Of a stretch of 64,000 nt of DNA, positions 42,498 through 51,829 are shown piece by piece (position 1 is the first letter of the stretch; every line of letters begins with the position of its first letter). The notes under the pieces were generated by a model, which did not search any database, was not told the DNA's origin, and saw nothing but the letters and a program-made list of their open reading frames with translations. The translations under genes were made by a program, and so were the position numbers. The DNA lies in assembly GCA_024699495.1 (NCBI GenBank), contig JAILPK010000066.1, positions 1 through 64,000 on the forward strand, read 5' to 3'. The DNA is from Bacteroidaceae bacterium. Its GTDB lineage: Bacteria > Bacteroidota > Bacteroidia > Bacteroidales > Bacteroidaceae.

Positions 42498-43418
42498 ATG
42501 GAGAAGATTCAAGGACTCATTGACGCGCCTTTTACGCCAATGCTACCAAATGGAGACATTAATGTAGAAATTATTCCGGCATACGCAGACATGCTTGCCC
42601 GCAACGGACTCAAAGGTGTATTCATCAACGGCTCCAGTGGTGAGGGATATATGCTCACCGAGGAAGAACGGATGCAGATAGCCGAAGCTTGGCTGGCAGC
42701 TACGAAGAAATATGAGGGATTCAAGGTGATTGTCCATGTGGGCAGCTGCTGCGTGAGGCAGAGTCACCGCCTAGCTGAGCATGCTCAGGCTATCGGAGCT
42801 TGGGGCATCGGTGCCATGGCACCTCCATTCCCGAAGGTAGGACGTGTGGAAGAGCTGGTGAAATACTGCGAGGAGATTGCCTGCGGCGCTCCCCAACTGC
42901 CGTTCTATTATTATCATATTCCGGCATTCAACGGGGCTTTCCTGTCAATGTTCGACTTCCTATGTGCAGTTGACGGGAGAATTCCTAATTTCGCCGGTAT
43001 AAAATATACCTTCGAGAGCCTCTACGAATATAATCGCTGCCGCCGCTATAAAGACGGCAAGTTCGATATGCTCCATGGACAGGACGAGACAATCTTACCA
43101 TGCCTCGCCATGGGCGGAGCACAGGGCGGCATTGGCGGCACCACGAACTACAATGGGCGCTGTCTGGTGGGTATCCAGGAGGCCTGGGCAGCCGGCGACC
43201 TCGAGAAAGCCCGCCAGTTGCAGAACTATGCTCAGGACGTAATCGACGTAATCTGCCATTTCCGCGGTAACATCGTGGGCGGTAAGCGCATCATGAAATT
43301 CCTCGGACTTGACATGGGGCCCAACCGCACACCATTCCAGAACCTAACCCCCGAAGAGGAGGTCCGACTGAAGGCTGAACTCGATGCCATCGACTTCCTG
43401 AACCACTGCAATAAATAA
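42498..43418 (+). CDS. nanA: N-acetylneuraminate lyase
   Basis: A 306-residue cytoplasmic TIM-barrel enzyme of the DapA superfamily. GSSGEG (45-50) holds the carboxylate-binding Ser residues of the sialic acid lyase branch, Tyr139 in YYYHIP and the Schiff-base Lys169 in GIKYT are in place, and the length fits. It splits N-acetylneuraminate into ManNAc and pyruvate. As first gene of an operon with a symporter fusion and a GlcNAc 2-epimerase it fits the Bacteroides fragilis-type route, in which ManNAc is epimerised to GlcNAc before phosphorylation. The dapA role is less likely given these neighbours. Confidence 0.92.
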   Translation: MEKIQGLIDAPFTPMLPNGDINVEIIPAYADMLARNGLKGVFINGSSGEGYMLTEEERMQIAEAWLAATKKYEGFKVIVHVGSCCVRQSHRLAEHAQAIGAWGIGAMAPPFPKVGRVEELVKYCEEIACGAPQLPFYYYHIPAFNGAFLSMFDFLCAVDGRIPNFAGIKYTFESLYEYNRCRRYKDGKFDMLHGQDETILPCLAMGGAQGGIGGTTNYNGRCLVGIQEAWAAGDLEKARQLQNYAQDVIDVICHFRGNIVGGKRIMKFLGLDMGPNRTPFQNLTPEEEVRLKAELDAIDFLNHCNK

Positions 43419-43429
43419 TAAAATCCCTG

Positions 43430-43455
43430 CCCCTTCCCCCATTGACGGGAAGGGG
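43430..43455 (+). terminator. Hairpin between the lyase and symporter genes
   Basis: CCCCTTCCC (43430-43438) pairs with GGGAAGGGG (43447-43455) over an 8-base loop. No T-run follows, so it is more likely an attenuator or an mRNA-stabilising stem than a full terminator. It belongs to a set of CCCCT...AGGGG hairpins also found near 34820 and 47774. Confidence 0.45.
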
Positions 43456-43498
43456 TGGGTCATTCTTGACAAATCTCTTTAACTGACCTTTTTACAAA

Positions 43499-46330
43499 AT
43501 GAAGACCAGAAATAAACTGTTAATCCTGCTAACCCTGTTTATCGTTCAGATAGGCATAACCACATTATCTGCACAGACTCATCGCTTTAACACGAGTTCC
43601 TTCACCAAGATGCCTTTCTTTTCATTGAATGGCGGTCAAGGAGTGAGCGGTGCTTTTGCCGGCATTTCCAACCAACACGTCATAGTGGCCGGCGGCTGCA
43701 ATTTCCCCGACACAGCTGCTGCCGATGGCGGTCGGAAGGCATTCTATGCAGATATTTTTGCACTTCCTCTCTCAACTGTAAAAACATCTGGCTATGGTCG
43801 GGATTCTGACGGATGGATGCGTGTCGGTCAGCTTCCGGCTGCCATGGCCTACGGCACCAGCGTCACAACCCCCGAGGGCGTTGTCTGCATGGGCGGCACC
43901 ACAGACGGAAAGAAGAGCGAGACATTGGCTGTTCTTCTGAAGTGTGAAGGCAATGCCGTTTCAATCACTACCCTTCCCGCTCTTCCCGTAGGTCTCGACA
44001 ATTTCGCTGCAGCCTTCGGCGACGGTTACATTTATGTGGCTGGTGGGCAACATGATGGCGAAGTGAACCGCAAAGCCTTCCGCCTGAGTTGGCCTTTAAC
44101 TGAGTCTGCCTCTTGGGAAGAACTGCCTGACATGCCAGGTCCTGCCCGTGTTCAGCCCTCCGCTGCCGTGCAGAAAGGTGCCATCGGCTCCAGCTTCTAT
44201 GTTCTCGGCGGTTTTGACCCGCGCTATCAGAAGGCCGTTTCCAATGGTGTCTATTACGACCCGCGCAAGGACAGTTGGTTCGCAACCAGTCTGATGAGCA
44301 CTAACCCGATGCTTGCCCTAAGCCAAACCGCCGACGGGCAGGGCACAGACGCGGCTCAGCGCATTGACGGACCTGCAGATAAGCCCACGGACAAGCCCGG
44401 GACCGAATATGACTTGCTCGCTCTGGTCGGTGCTTCGGCTGTTTCTTCCGGTGCAGCTCACATCCTCTGTTTCGGTGGAGTGAACAAACAAATCTTTGAG
44501 TCAGCCCTGGAGCGTAATGCCCTGATGGCCGACACAGCCATTGCCCCCGAGCGCCTAGCTCAGTTGCGCGAAGAGGCTTATTCTTACATGACACAAGAGC
44601 CCGCCTGGTACAAATTCAACCGCCAGATCCTTGTCTATCATACTGTTACCGACTCTTGGGCAACAGTGTTCGACTCTGACCTCATCACCCGCGCCGGTGC
44701 TTCCGTAGTGCCTCTGGCCTCCCCTTCAGGCAGTTTGGCAGCCCTCGTCATTGACGGTGAGGAGAAGCCCGGTGTGCGCAGTTCTGATGTGACACGGGTT
44801 GACATCAATTACGAGGCACATTTCGGATGGCTCAACTGGACCGTCCTCATTCTCTACCTCTTGGGCATGGTCTATCTGGGTTATTACTTCATGAAGCGCG
44901 CCAGCAACTCGTCTGACGACTTCTTCAAGGGCGGCGGCCGCATCCCTTGGTGGGCAGCCGGTATCAGCATCTTTGCCACCATGCTCAGCGCCATCACCTA
45001 CATGAGCATTCCTGCCAAGGCCTACGCTACAGACTGGACTTACTATCCGATGCAGATCTGCATCCTGATAGTATCCTTCCCCGTAATCAAGTATTATCTC
45101 CCGTTCTTCCGCCGTCTGAACGTAACCACGGCTTACGAGTATCTCGAGCGCCGCTTCAACAGTGCTACCCGCCTTATGGCAAGCATCCTGTTCATCGTAT
45201 TCATGGTTGCCCGCACGGCCCTCGTGCTCTTCTTGCCATCCTTGGCTATGACCGCAGTGACAGGGATTGATATATATATATGTATTTCCTTGATGGCTCT
45301 AATCACAATCCTTTATTGCACTATGGGCGGCGTGGAAGCCGTGGTCTGGGGCGACGTCATCCAAGGTATTATCCTCGTGGGAGGTGCCATTCTCGCAGCC
45401 GGCTATCTGATAATGAATACGGGTGAGAACGGGGCAAGTGATTTCTGGCAGATTGCCACAGACCACGATAAGTTCCGCCTCTTCCTCTTCGATGCTGAGA
45501 ATCCCTTCGACTTCGTTAACGCCACCTGGTGGGTGGTCATCTTGGGAGGTCTGGCAAATAACCTCATTTCTTATACTAGCGACCAGACAGTCATCCAGCG
45601 TTATCTCACCACCAGCGACGAGAAGAGCGCTGCACGCGGCATCCTAACCAACGGCCTGATGTCCGTAGTAGTCACCATCGCCTTCTTCACCATAGGCACT
45701 GGACTTTATACTTTCTTCAAGACTCACCCTGCCGAGCTCGATATCACCATGGCCAAGGGCGATGCCATATTCCCATTCTTCATGATGAGCCAGTTGCCGG
45801 CTGGCCTGGCCGGATTGCTCATTGCAGCCGTCTTCGCTGCCACGATGAGCACTATAGCCTCGAATATCAACAGCATCTCCACAGCCTTCACCGTTGACCT
45901 CTGGTCTAAATGGAAGCGCCGTAAAGACGATGCTGCTGCAACAGCTGACACCTCGTCAGATGTGCGCACGGCTCGCATTGCCGGCATCTGTGCAGGACTG
46001 ATTGGCATGGCTATCGCATGGCTCATGGCAACAGTTGATATTCAGTCGCTACTAGACTACTTCAACACCATTCTCGGCCTGCTCAGCGGCGCCATTGGAG
46101 GCTTGTTCATGATGGGTATCTTCTTCCCGCGCATCGGCTCGAAGGCTGCCCTCATAGGCTTCCTCTGCGGCACTGCCACGGTGTTCTACATGAACTTCTG
46201 CACGCAGGCCAACTTCCTACTCTTCGGCTTCGTCTCGATGCTCGTTAGCGTCATCGTTGCCCTACTCCTCAGCTATATTTGGCCGCAGAAGGAAGAGCAG
46301 AAGGGGCTCACATGGAAGACATTGAGTTGA
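43499..46330 (+). CDS. Kelch mutarotase-sodium/solute symporter fusion
   Basis: A 943-residue membrane protein joining two sialic acid functions. After a signal peptide (about 1-25), residues 30-440 form a six-bladed Kelch propeller of the cyclically permuted mutarotase type (NanM-like; HVIVAGGCNFPD, YIYVAGGQHDG, SFYVLGGFDP), which interconverts sialic acid anomers. A linker leads to about 13-14 helices of the sodium:solute symporter family (about 455-940; FFKGGGRIPWWAAGISIFATMLSAITYMSIPAKAY). The signal puts the propeller in the periplasm, so the mutarotase would present the right anomer directly to the transporter. The frame is unbroken across the join. It stands 80 bases after the lyase gene and 212 before the epimerase gene. 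Confidence 0.9.
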   Translation: MKTRNKLLILLTLFIVQIGITTLSAQTHRFNTSSFTKMPFFSLNGGQGVSGAFAGISNQHVIVAGGCNFPDTAAADGGRKAFYADIFALPLSTVKTSGYGRDSDGWMRVGQLPAAMAYGTSVTTPEGVVCMGGTTDGKKSETLAVLLKCEGNAVSITTLPALPVGLDNFAAAFGDGYIYVAGGQHDGEVNRKAFRLSWPLTESASWEELPDMPGPARVQPSAAVQKGAIGSSFYVLGGFDPRYQKAVSNGVYYDPRKDSWFATSLMSTNPMLALSQTADGQGTDAAQRIDGPADKPTDKPGTEYDLLALVGASAVSSGAAHILCFGGVNKQIFESALERNALMADTAIAPERLAQLREEAYSYMTQEPAWYKFNRQILVYHTVTDSWATVFDSDLITRAGASVVPLASPSGSLAALVIDGEEKPGVRSSDVTRVDINYEAHFGWLNWTVLILYLLGMVYLGYYFMKRASNSSDDFFKGGGRIPWWAAGISIFATMLSAITYMSIPAKAYATDWTYYPMQICILIVSFPVIKYYLPFFRRLNVTTAYEYLERRFNSATRLMASILFIVFMVARTALVLFLPSLAMTAVTGIDIYICISLMALITILYCTMGGVEAVVWGDVIQGIILVGGAILAAGYLIMNTGENGASDFWQIATDHDKFRLFLFDAENPFDFVNATWWVVILGGLANNLISYTSDQTVIQRYLTTSDEKSAARGILTNGLMSVVVTIAFFTIGTGLYTFFKTHPAELDITMAKGDAIFPFFMMSQLPAGLAGLLIAAVFAATMSTIASNINSISTAFTVDLWSKWKRRKDDAAATADTSSDVRTARIAGICAGLIGMAIAWLMATVDIQSLLDYFNTILGLLSGAIGGLFMMGIFFPRIGSKAALIGFLCGTATVFYMNFCTQANFLLFGFVSMLVSVIVALLLSYIWPQKEEQKGLTWKTLS

Positions 46331-46542
46331 AGTTACAATTCACTTGAATTATCTTTTTCACACGAATGTCCATGAATGGGGATATATAATGAATCATAAA
46401 TGTAATATTGCTGAACATGATTGATCTTCTGGGTTTAGATGAAGCACCCAAAAAATATTCATGACCGTTATATGTGCACATTCAAGGTCATCATATATGA
46501 AAAAGAAAACTGATTAATGTATTCAAAAAAATAAATATTTAA

Positions 46543-47736
46543 ATGATTGATTTCACGAAATTAGCGGAGCAGTATCGCTCTGAGTTATTGGACCGCGTAG
46601 TTCCCTTCTGGCTCAACAAGAGTCAGGATAAGGAGCTCGGAGGTTACTTCACTTGCCTCAACCGCGACGGAAGCGTTTATGACACTGATAAGTTTGTGTG
46701 GCTGCAAGGTCGCGAAGTGTGGATGTTTGCCAAACTCTACAATACTGTAGAGCACCGTCAGGAATGGCTCGACTGCGCCATCCAGGGCGCGGAGTTTCTG
46801 AAAGCTCATGGCCACGACGGCAATCTCAACTGGTATTTTGCACTCGACCGCGAGGGGCATCCGCTCGTGGAACCATATAACATATTCTCCTACACTTTCG
46901 CAGTAATTGCCTTCGGGCAGCTCTCCATCGCTCTTAAGTCGGCCGGCCAGAATGAGCGCGCAGCTGAATATGCTGACATCGCAAAACGCACCTTCGACAT
47001 CGTACTCTCCAAGGTGGACAACCCAAAGGGCAAGTGGAGCAAAGCATCAGCAGGGGCACGCGCCATGAAGACATTCGATCTGCCGATGATCCTCTGCAAT
47101 GTCTCTTTGGAGATTGAACAACTGCTCGAACCCGCATTCCTTCAGAAAGCTATTGACGACTGTCTTCATGAGGTGATGGATGTGTTCTATCGTCCCGAAC
47201 TTGGCCTTATCGTTGAAGCCTTGGGCAAGGACGGCAACCTCGTTGATTGCTTCGACGGACGCAAACTCAACCCCGGCCATGCCATTGAAGCTATGTGGTT
47301 CGTAATGGATCTGGGCAAGCGCCTCGGTCGCCCCGAACTCATACGAAAGGCAGTAGAGATATGCTTGCAGGAGGTCGAGTACGGATGGGACAAAGAGTTC
47401 GGCGGAATATTCTATTTCATGGATCGCTTGGGCCATCCCCGTCACGAATTGGAGTGGGACCAGAAACTCTGGTGGGTGCATCTCGAAACCCTCATCTCAC
47501 TCATCAAGGGATACCAGCTCACGGGCGATGAGCGTTGTCTGAAGTGGTTTGAAAAGGTGCATGACTATACCTGGATTCATTTCCGCGATGCCGACCACCC
47601 CGAGTGGTATGGTTATCTCAACCGTCAGGGCGAAGTCCTTCTGCCACTTAAGGGCGGTAAGTGGAAAGGCTGTTTCCATGTCCCCCGTGGCCTTCTCAAC
47701 GTGTGGAAAATCCTCGATGAAATCGCCTCGCGCTGA
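46543..47736 (+). CDS. N-acylglucosamine 2-epimerase (AGE family)
   Basis: A 397-residue cytoplasmic (alpha/alpha)6-barrel enzyme. The conserved GGYFTCLNRDGSVYDTDKFVWLQGREVWMFAKLY, NPGHAIEAMWF and KLWWVHLETL stretches carry the Arg and His residues expected of the family. It should convert ManNAc released by the lyase into GlcNAc. This differs from the ManNAc-6-phosphate route of enterics and matches the NanE enzyme of Bacteroides fragilis. Being the third gene of the operon supports the role. A 6-bp hairpin (ATGACC/GGTCAT, 46461-46491) lies in the gap before it. Confidence 0.92.
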   Translation: MIDFTKLAEQYRSELLDRVVPFWLNKSQDKELGGYFTCLNRDGSVYDTDKFVWLQGREVWMFAKLYNTVEHRQEWLDCAIQGAEFLKAHGHDGNLNWYFALDREGHPLVEPYNIFSYTFAVIAFGQLSIALKSAGQNERAAEYADIAKRTFDIVLSKVDNPKGKWSKASAGARAMKTFDLPMILCNVSLEIEQLLEPAFLQKAIDDCLHEVMDVFYRPELGLIVEALGKDGNLVDCFDGRKLNPGHAIEAMWFVMDLGKRLGRPELIRKAVEICLQEVEYGWDKEFGGIFYFMDRLGHPRHELEWDQKLWWVHLETLISLIKGYQLTGDERCLKWFEKVHDYTWIHFRDADHPEWYGYLNRQGEVLLPLKGGKWKGCFHVPRGLLNVWKILDEIASR

Positions 47737-48091
47737 AGCCTGTGTGAGGTAGACAATGCCCCTCCCCTCAGGTCCTCTCCCCAAGGGAGGTGAGTTCGAG
47801 AATTGCGGATCGAGTTGTTCGATAGGTAGGTATCAGCCTATATGTAGCCGAAGGCGTGGGCTGCGCCCGATGTCTGTCTTGCTTGGTGAACAGAGTCTTG
47901 ACAAGTAGTAACAAGATTCAGCTGCTGAAACTAAAATACTTACGGACTTACGAACTAAAACTACCACAGAACAACTGTTCACAACTTAGCACAAATGAAA
48001 ATATCCATGAATATTTCATGTAGCTAGTTAGTGGGCATAAGATGTGAGAAAGGAACAGCTACGGCCGCATGGCCAGCAATTTGTGAGAAAA
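47737..48091. other. Gap after the sialic acid operon
   Basis: No gene is seen. It holds a short hairpin of the CCTCTCCC/GGGAGG kind (47774-47790) that may end the sialic acid transcript, a TATATGTAGCCGAAGGCG block (about 47837-47855) whose relative occurs inverted near 58630-58675, and an imperfect ATGAAAATAT/ATATTTCAT dyad (47995-48019). Confidence 0.5.
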
Positions 48092-48124
48092 CAAAAGTCT
48101 CTGAATAATCTTCAGAGACTTTTG
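48092..48124 (-). terminator. Strong terminator of the por-ispF operon
   Basis: CAAAAGTCTCTGAA (48092-48105) pairs perfectly with TTCAGAGACTTTTG (48111-48124) over a 5-base loop. It begins six bases after the ispF stop. The stem's own A/T ends give a U-tract in either direction, so it may also stop rightward transcripts. Confidence 0.85.
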
Positions 48125-48129
48125 TTTTG

Positions 48130-48603
48130 CTAGCCCTCTATGAGGCAGACGGCGTAGGCGGAGATGCCTTCTTCGCGGCCCGTGAAGCCAAGGCGTTCGG
48201 TGGTGGTGGCTTTTATGCTGACGCGGTCTGGATCTATGTTCATTGTGTTGGCAAGACACTGTTGCATGGCAGGGATGTGCGGGTTCAGTTTGGGACGTTC
48301 CGCCGCTATGGTGGCATCGATATTCCCTATTGTGTAACCTTTGGTGGCTATGAGTTCTACGGTCCGCTTCAGAAGGATTTTGCTGTCGATGCCTTCGAAC
48401 TCAGCCCCTGTATCGGGGAAGTGGTAGCCAATGTCACGCATATTGGCAGCTCCAAGCAGAGCGTCACAGATGGCGTGGATTAGCACATCGGCATCCGAGT
48501 GACCCAACAGACCCAGAGTATGTTCTATCTTTATACCGCCGAGCCACAAATCGCGGCCTTCAACCAAGCGGTGTACGTCGAAACCAAAACCTACGCGAAA
48601 CAC
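48130..48603 (-). CDS. ispF: 2-C-methyl-D-erythritol 2,4-cyclodiphosphate synthase
   Basis: A 157-residue enzyme of the non-mevalonate isoprenoid pathway. It cyclises CDP-methylerythritol 2-phosphate to the 2,4-cyclodiphosphate and forms a trimer. Metal ligands Asp9, His11 (FDVH) and His43 (GHSDADVLIHAICDALLGAA) are present, and KATTTERLGFTGREEGI is the family C-terminal signature. It is the last gene of the leftward por operon; an ispF gene beside porV is also found in Porphyromonas gingivalis as far as I recall, so the linkage appears old. Confidence 0.96.
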   Translation of the reverse strand: MFRVGFGFDVHRLVEGRDLWLGGIKIEHTLGLLGHSDADVLIHAICDALLGAANMRDIGYHFPDTGAEFEGIDSKILLKRTVELIATKGYTIGNIDATIAAERPKLNPHIPAMQQCLANTMNIDPDRVSIKATTTERLGFTGREEGISAYAVCLIEG

Positions 48604-48697
48604 GGTTATATTTTACGATTTTACGATTTAATGATTTAAAAGTCCCTGTGCAACCCAGGGGGATGTTTAGTTTAAGGGTTTAAGTAGTTAAACGATG

Positions 48698-50593
48698 CTA
48701 CCAATCCTCCAACTCGTTGTATTGTAGGCCATAATCCTCGCGCATTTGCTTCATGTGCGACTGTATCTGCTGCTTGGCCTGTTCGTCGTAGTGGTCGGGA
48801 TAGAGTTTCATATCATATATCAGGCCCATTTCGTCGCTGTAGGCTCTACTGGCTTTATTGCGTGCCATAGTCCGTATAATCTCCCTCTTTCCCTCTTTCA
48901 GCTTCGCTTTATTTTCCTTAACTTTTGCCTTATTCTTCTGGCGAATCATCTCCCGTCGTTCATTCTCACGCTGTTGTAAATCCCGCTTGTTTGACTGGAT
49001 GCTGGCTAGGTTGCCTGCTATATCAGAGAGGCCGGACAGCCCAATGTTAACACACTCCATAATGAATTGGCGCTTGCGCTTCTTAGCTGCTTTCTTGCGT
49101 TCCTTTTTCTCTTTCTCTAACAGTTTCAATTGTTCTTGGGCAAGCTCGAATTGAGGATTAATATCAAGGCTTTTCCTGAGGTACATCTCTCCGATGTACG
49201 ACAAGGGACCATCGATGAGAGACGCAGCCATATTGTAGTAGGCAATGGCGCGATAGTCCGTCTGCTCCTCATAACAAAGGCGCAGCATTAAATCAGCAAT
49301 GCCTGAAGCCAGATTTGGAGTTTCCACCATCTTATCAAGCATTTGATCCAAGATGGGTTCGCTCTCTGAGTAATCCTCATTTATAGAAGTTACATAAGCG
49401 TTCAAAACAGCTTTTATCTCACTCGTCTTTTCATCCACTACCATCTTATCATAACGATGCTCTGTGAGACAAATGCCATCCTCGCTTATTATATAGTAGT
49501 CGCTGCAGTCATTGATAACATAGCCGTAATCGGTGGTATAAAGAGTGTCAACTTGTGGTATTTCTACCGTGGGCAATGCATCGGTCTGAATATCACGTCT
49601 TACAGTCTCCAGCCATTCGGCTTCAGTTATGTATTTGTCGGCATTGTGTACCCCAGCCTTGTAGCAATCAGTTAGCGCCTTGGAATTATTGTAGCCTTTA
49701 TTGTTGGCGAGCAGGAAAAACACGAGTGCCTTCTCCTTGTCCATAGGCAACATTGTACCATTGAAGTAATATACCCCTATGTTGTGTATTGCTTGAGGCT
49801 CTCCGGATTCCGCTGCCATACACATCAACTTGATGCCTGCTCTACGGTTGCGACGTACACCTTGTCCTTGGTTATACATCTGTGCAATATTAACCATTGC
49901 TCTTTTATTGCCCAGCTGAACTGCTTTACGATACCACTTCAGGCCCTCGTGATAGTCTCTTGCCACTCCCTGATGTGCGACGCTAGTATGGAGAACAGCC
50001 ATATTGTAGGCTCCGAGAGCAGACCCCATCTCAGCTGCTTTTCGATAGTAATCCACCGCCTTTACACGCGTATTCTCCCAGATATTGCCTGATGCATCTA
50101 TGGGATCTATGAAGATACTTGTTTTTATCAACTTTGCCTGAATCAGGGCTATACTCTCTTTCTCATATACTTGGCCAATATTAACGAAAGCATCGACGTA
50201 TCCATTCTTGGCAGCCTTCTCATACCATTTGAGAGCCTCCTTAATGTCTTTCCCCTTTGGTGCACCTACACCACTCCTATATATGTTACCAATGTTTATC
50301 ATCGCCAAAGATGAGCCTTTCTTAGCTGCCTTTGTTAGATAATTCATTGCCTCCTTATAGTCCTGAGCGAACGGTACTTTATTTAGGATTAGTGGTGAAT
50401 TACCCGTATTACCTACATAGTAGCAGAGTCCTATCTTATACATGGCATCTGGATCCCCTTTTTGGGCTGCCTGCAGAAGTTCATCAGAATAAAGAAAGCT
50501 GACTTCTCCCTGTCCCTGAGCAAATGTCGTTGTACATACCAGAGAACATAGGATAATAGTGAATAAAAAGACAAGAAATGGATGATGTTTCAT
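48698..50593 (-). CDS. Exported Sel1-repeat protein
   Basis: A 631-residue exported protein: signal peptide (about 1-25) and then Sel1-like/TPR units (about 35-310; DPDAMYKIGLCYYVG, LAMINIGNIYRSGVGAPKGKDIKEALKWYEKAAKNG, AMVNIAQMYNQGQGVRRNRRAG). A middle region without a recognised fold and a strongly basic coiled segment (about 490-575; EKEKKERKKAAKKRKRQF, KAKVKENKAKLKEGKRE) follow. Sel1 solenoids bind other proteins. It starts 13 bases after porV in the same operon, so a role with the type IX secretion complex is possible but has no direct support. It is not part of the standard por set. Confidence 0.75.
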   Translation of the reverse strand: MKHHPFLVFLFTIILCSLVCTTTFAQGQGEVSFLYSDELLQAAQKGDPDAMYKIGLCYYVGNTGNSPLILNKVPFAQDYKEAMNYLTKAAKKGSSLAMINIGNIYRSGVGAPKGKDIKEALKWYEKAAKNGYVDAFVNIGQVYEKESIALIQAKLIKTSIFIDPIDASGNIWENTRVKAVDYYRKAAEMGSALGAYNMAVLHTSVAHQGVARDYHEGLKWYRKAVQLGNKRAMVNIAQMYNQGQGVRRNRRAGIKLMCMAAESGEPQAIHNIGVYYFNGTMLPMDKEKALVFFLLANNKGYNNSKALTDCYKAGVHNADKYITEAEWLETVRRDIQTDALPTVEIPQVDTLYTTDYGYVINDCSDYYIISEDGICLTEHRYDKMVVDEKTSEIKAVLNAYVTSINEDYSESEPILDQMLDKMVETPNLASGIADLMLRLCYEEQTDYRAIAYYNMAASLIDGPLSYIGEMYLRKSLDINPQFELAQEQLKLLEKEKKERKKAAKKRKRQFIMECVNIGLSGLSDIAGNLASIQSNKRDLQQRENERREMIRQKNKAKVKENKAKLKEGKREIIRTMARNKASRAYSDEMGLIYDMKLYPDHYDEQAKQQIQSHMKQMREDYGLQYNELEDW

Positions 50594-50605
50594 TGTAATA
50601 TCTAA

Positions 50606-51805
50606 TTACCTTTTCTTCTTTCCAAACAGGTCGCGCATGCCGTCGAGGTCGAATGCTAGTGTGAAACGCATGGTCTGGTCGAGCGGGTTGCTCTGCGAAG
50701 TGGAGAAGACGTATGAGGCGTCAAGCGAGAATACACTCATGTGGAAACCGGCGCCGGCTGTGATGTATTTGCGGTTACCTTTGTTGGCGGCCTCGTGGTG
50801 GTATCCTGCGCGCAGGAAGAAGCGGTCGTTGTAGTTGTATTCAAGACCGGCGCTGAGCTGAATTTCCTGGAGCTCCTCCTTGAAGCCACGCGGCGCATCA
50901 TGGAAGCTCTTGAAGATGCCTGCGATAGGAGATACGTCGTAGTATTCGCGTTGCACGCGTTCGGTATAGTCCTCCGGGGTCTCATCTCCTCCCTGGCGGG
51001 GGTATGTGGGCACTAACAGTTTATTGGCATCCACTGCGATAGAGATCCGGTTATACTCGTTGAACGGGATGAGGAAATTCATTCCCAACCGCATGTTTGT
51101 GGGAATGAATTCGGCGTTTTCGTCTCCTCCGTAGCTGATCTTGGAGCCAATGTTGGAGATGTTCAGTCCGAGGCCGAATCCACATTCGCGGTTACCCATC
51201 ATGAAATAGTTGTTATAATACATGGAGATGTCTGCAGCGAACGCCTTGCCCGGGCTGCTCTCGGCCGAATAGTCATACTGCAGGTCGGAGAAGATGAATC
51301 TCATTCCGACAGCCATGGAGAATTTCTCAGATAGCATACGCGAATAGGCGACATCTGCAGACAGTTCGTAGGGATGTATGGTCATTCCATCCATAGAACT
51401 TACGCTGTAACCGTAGTCGGAGGCGGTGGCAATAGTCACTTCGCCAAGTGTGAAATAGCGGAGTGAGGCGCTGAGGGCGGAGTAGTCGCCGATGCGGTAG
51501 AAACCCGAGATATTGGCCAGGTTGATGTCGCTAACCAGTTTGCGGAGCCATGGGGTATAAGATAATGCCATCCCAGCGCGGCCGATACAGAAAGGGTACT
51601 TGGCGGGGTTCCAGAACTGCGAACTGGCATCGGGTTCGGTGGCGGCGCCCACCTCACCCATACCTCCGCTCCGTGCGTCGGGCGCAATGCTCATGGAGAT
51701 GACGCCGGTAGTTACGGGGTTATAGCGATCTTCTATATCCTCAGACTTTGCCTCGGTAAGGGTTATGGCAAGGACTGTCAGTAAGCAAATTTTCTTATGA
51801 TTCAT
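50606..51805 (-). CDS. porV: Type IX secretion outer-membrane protein PorV
   Basis: A 399-residue outer-membrane beta-barrel of the PorV/LptO (FadL-like) family. After a short signal it has the family opening TTGVISMSIAPDARSGGMGEVGAATEPDASSQFWNPAKY and ends in a barrel strand with a terminal basic GKKKR. In Porphyromonas gingivalis PorV carries cargo from the translocon to PorU at the surface. The gene lies 24 bases after porU, the same order and neighbour as in other type IX organisms. Its presence supports an active system in this organism, although porK, porL, porM, porN and sprA are outside the window. Confidence 0.92.
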   Translation of the reverse strand: MNHKKICLLTVLAITLTEAKSEDIEDRYNPVTTGVISMSIAPDARSGGMGEVGAATEPDASSQFWNPAKYPFCIGRAGMALSYTPWLRKLVSDINLANISGFYRIGDYSALSASLRYFTLGEVTIATASDYGYSVSSMDGMTIHPYELSADVAYSRMLSEKFSMAVGMRFIFSDLQYDYSAESSPGKAFAADISMYYNNYFMMGNRECGFGLGLNISNIGSKISYGGDENAEFIPTNMRLGMNFLIPFNEYNRISIAVDANKLLVPTYPRQGGDETPEDYTERVQREYYDVSPIAGIFKSFHDAPRGFKEELQEIQLSAGLEYNYNDRFFLRAGYHHEAANKGNRKYITAGAGFHMSVFSLDASYVFSTSQSNPLDQTMRFTLAFDLDGMRDLFGKKKR

Positions 51806-51829
51806 GATAGGGGGAGATTTAGGTAATCT

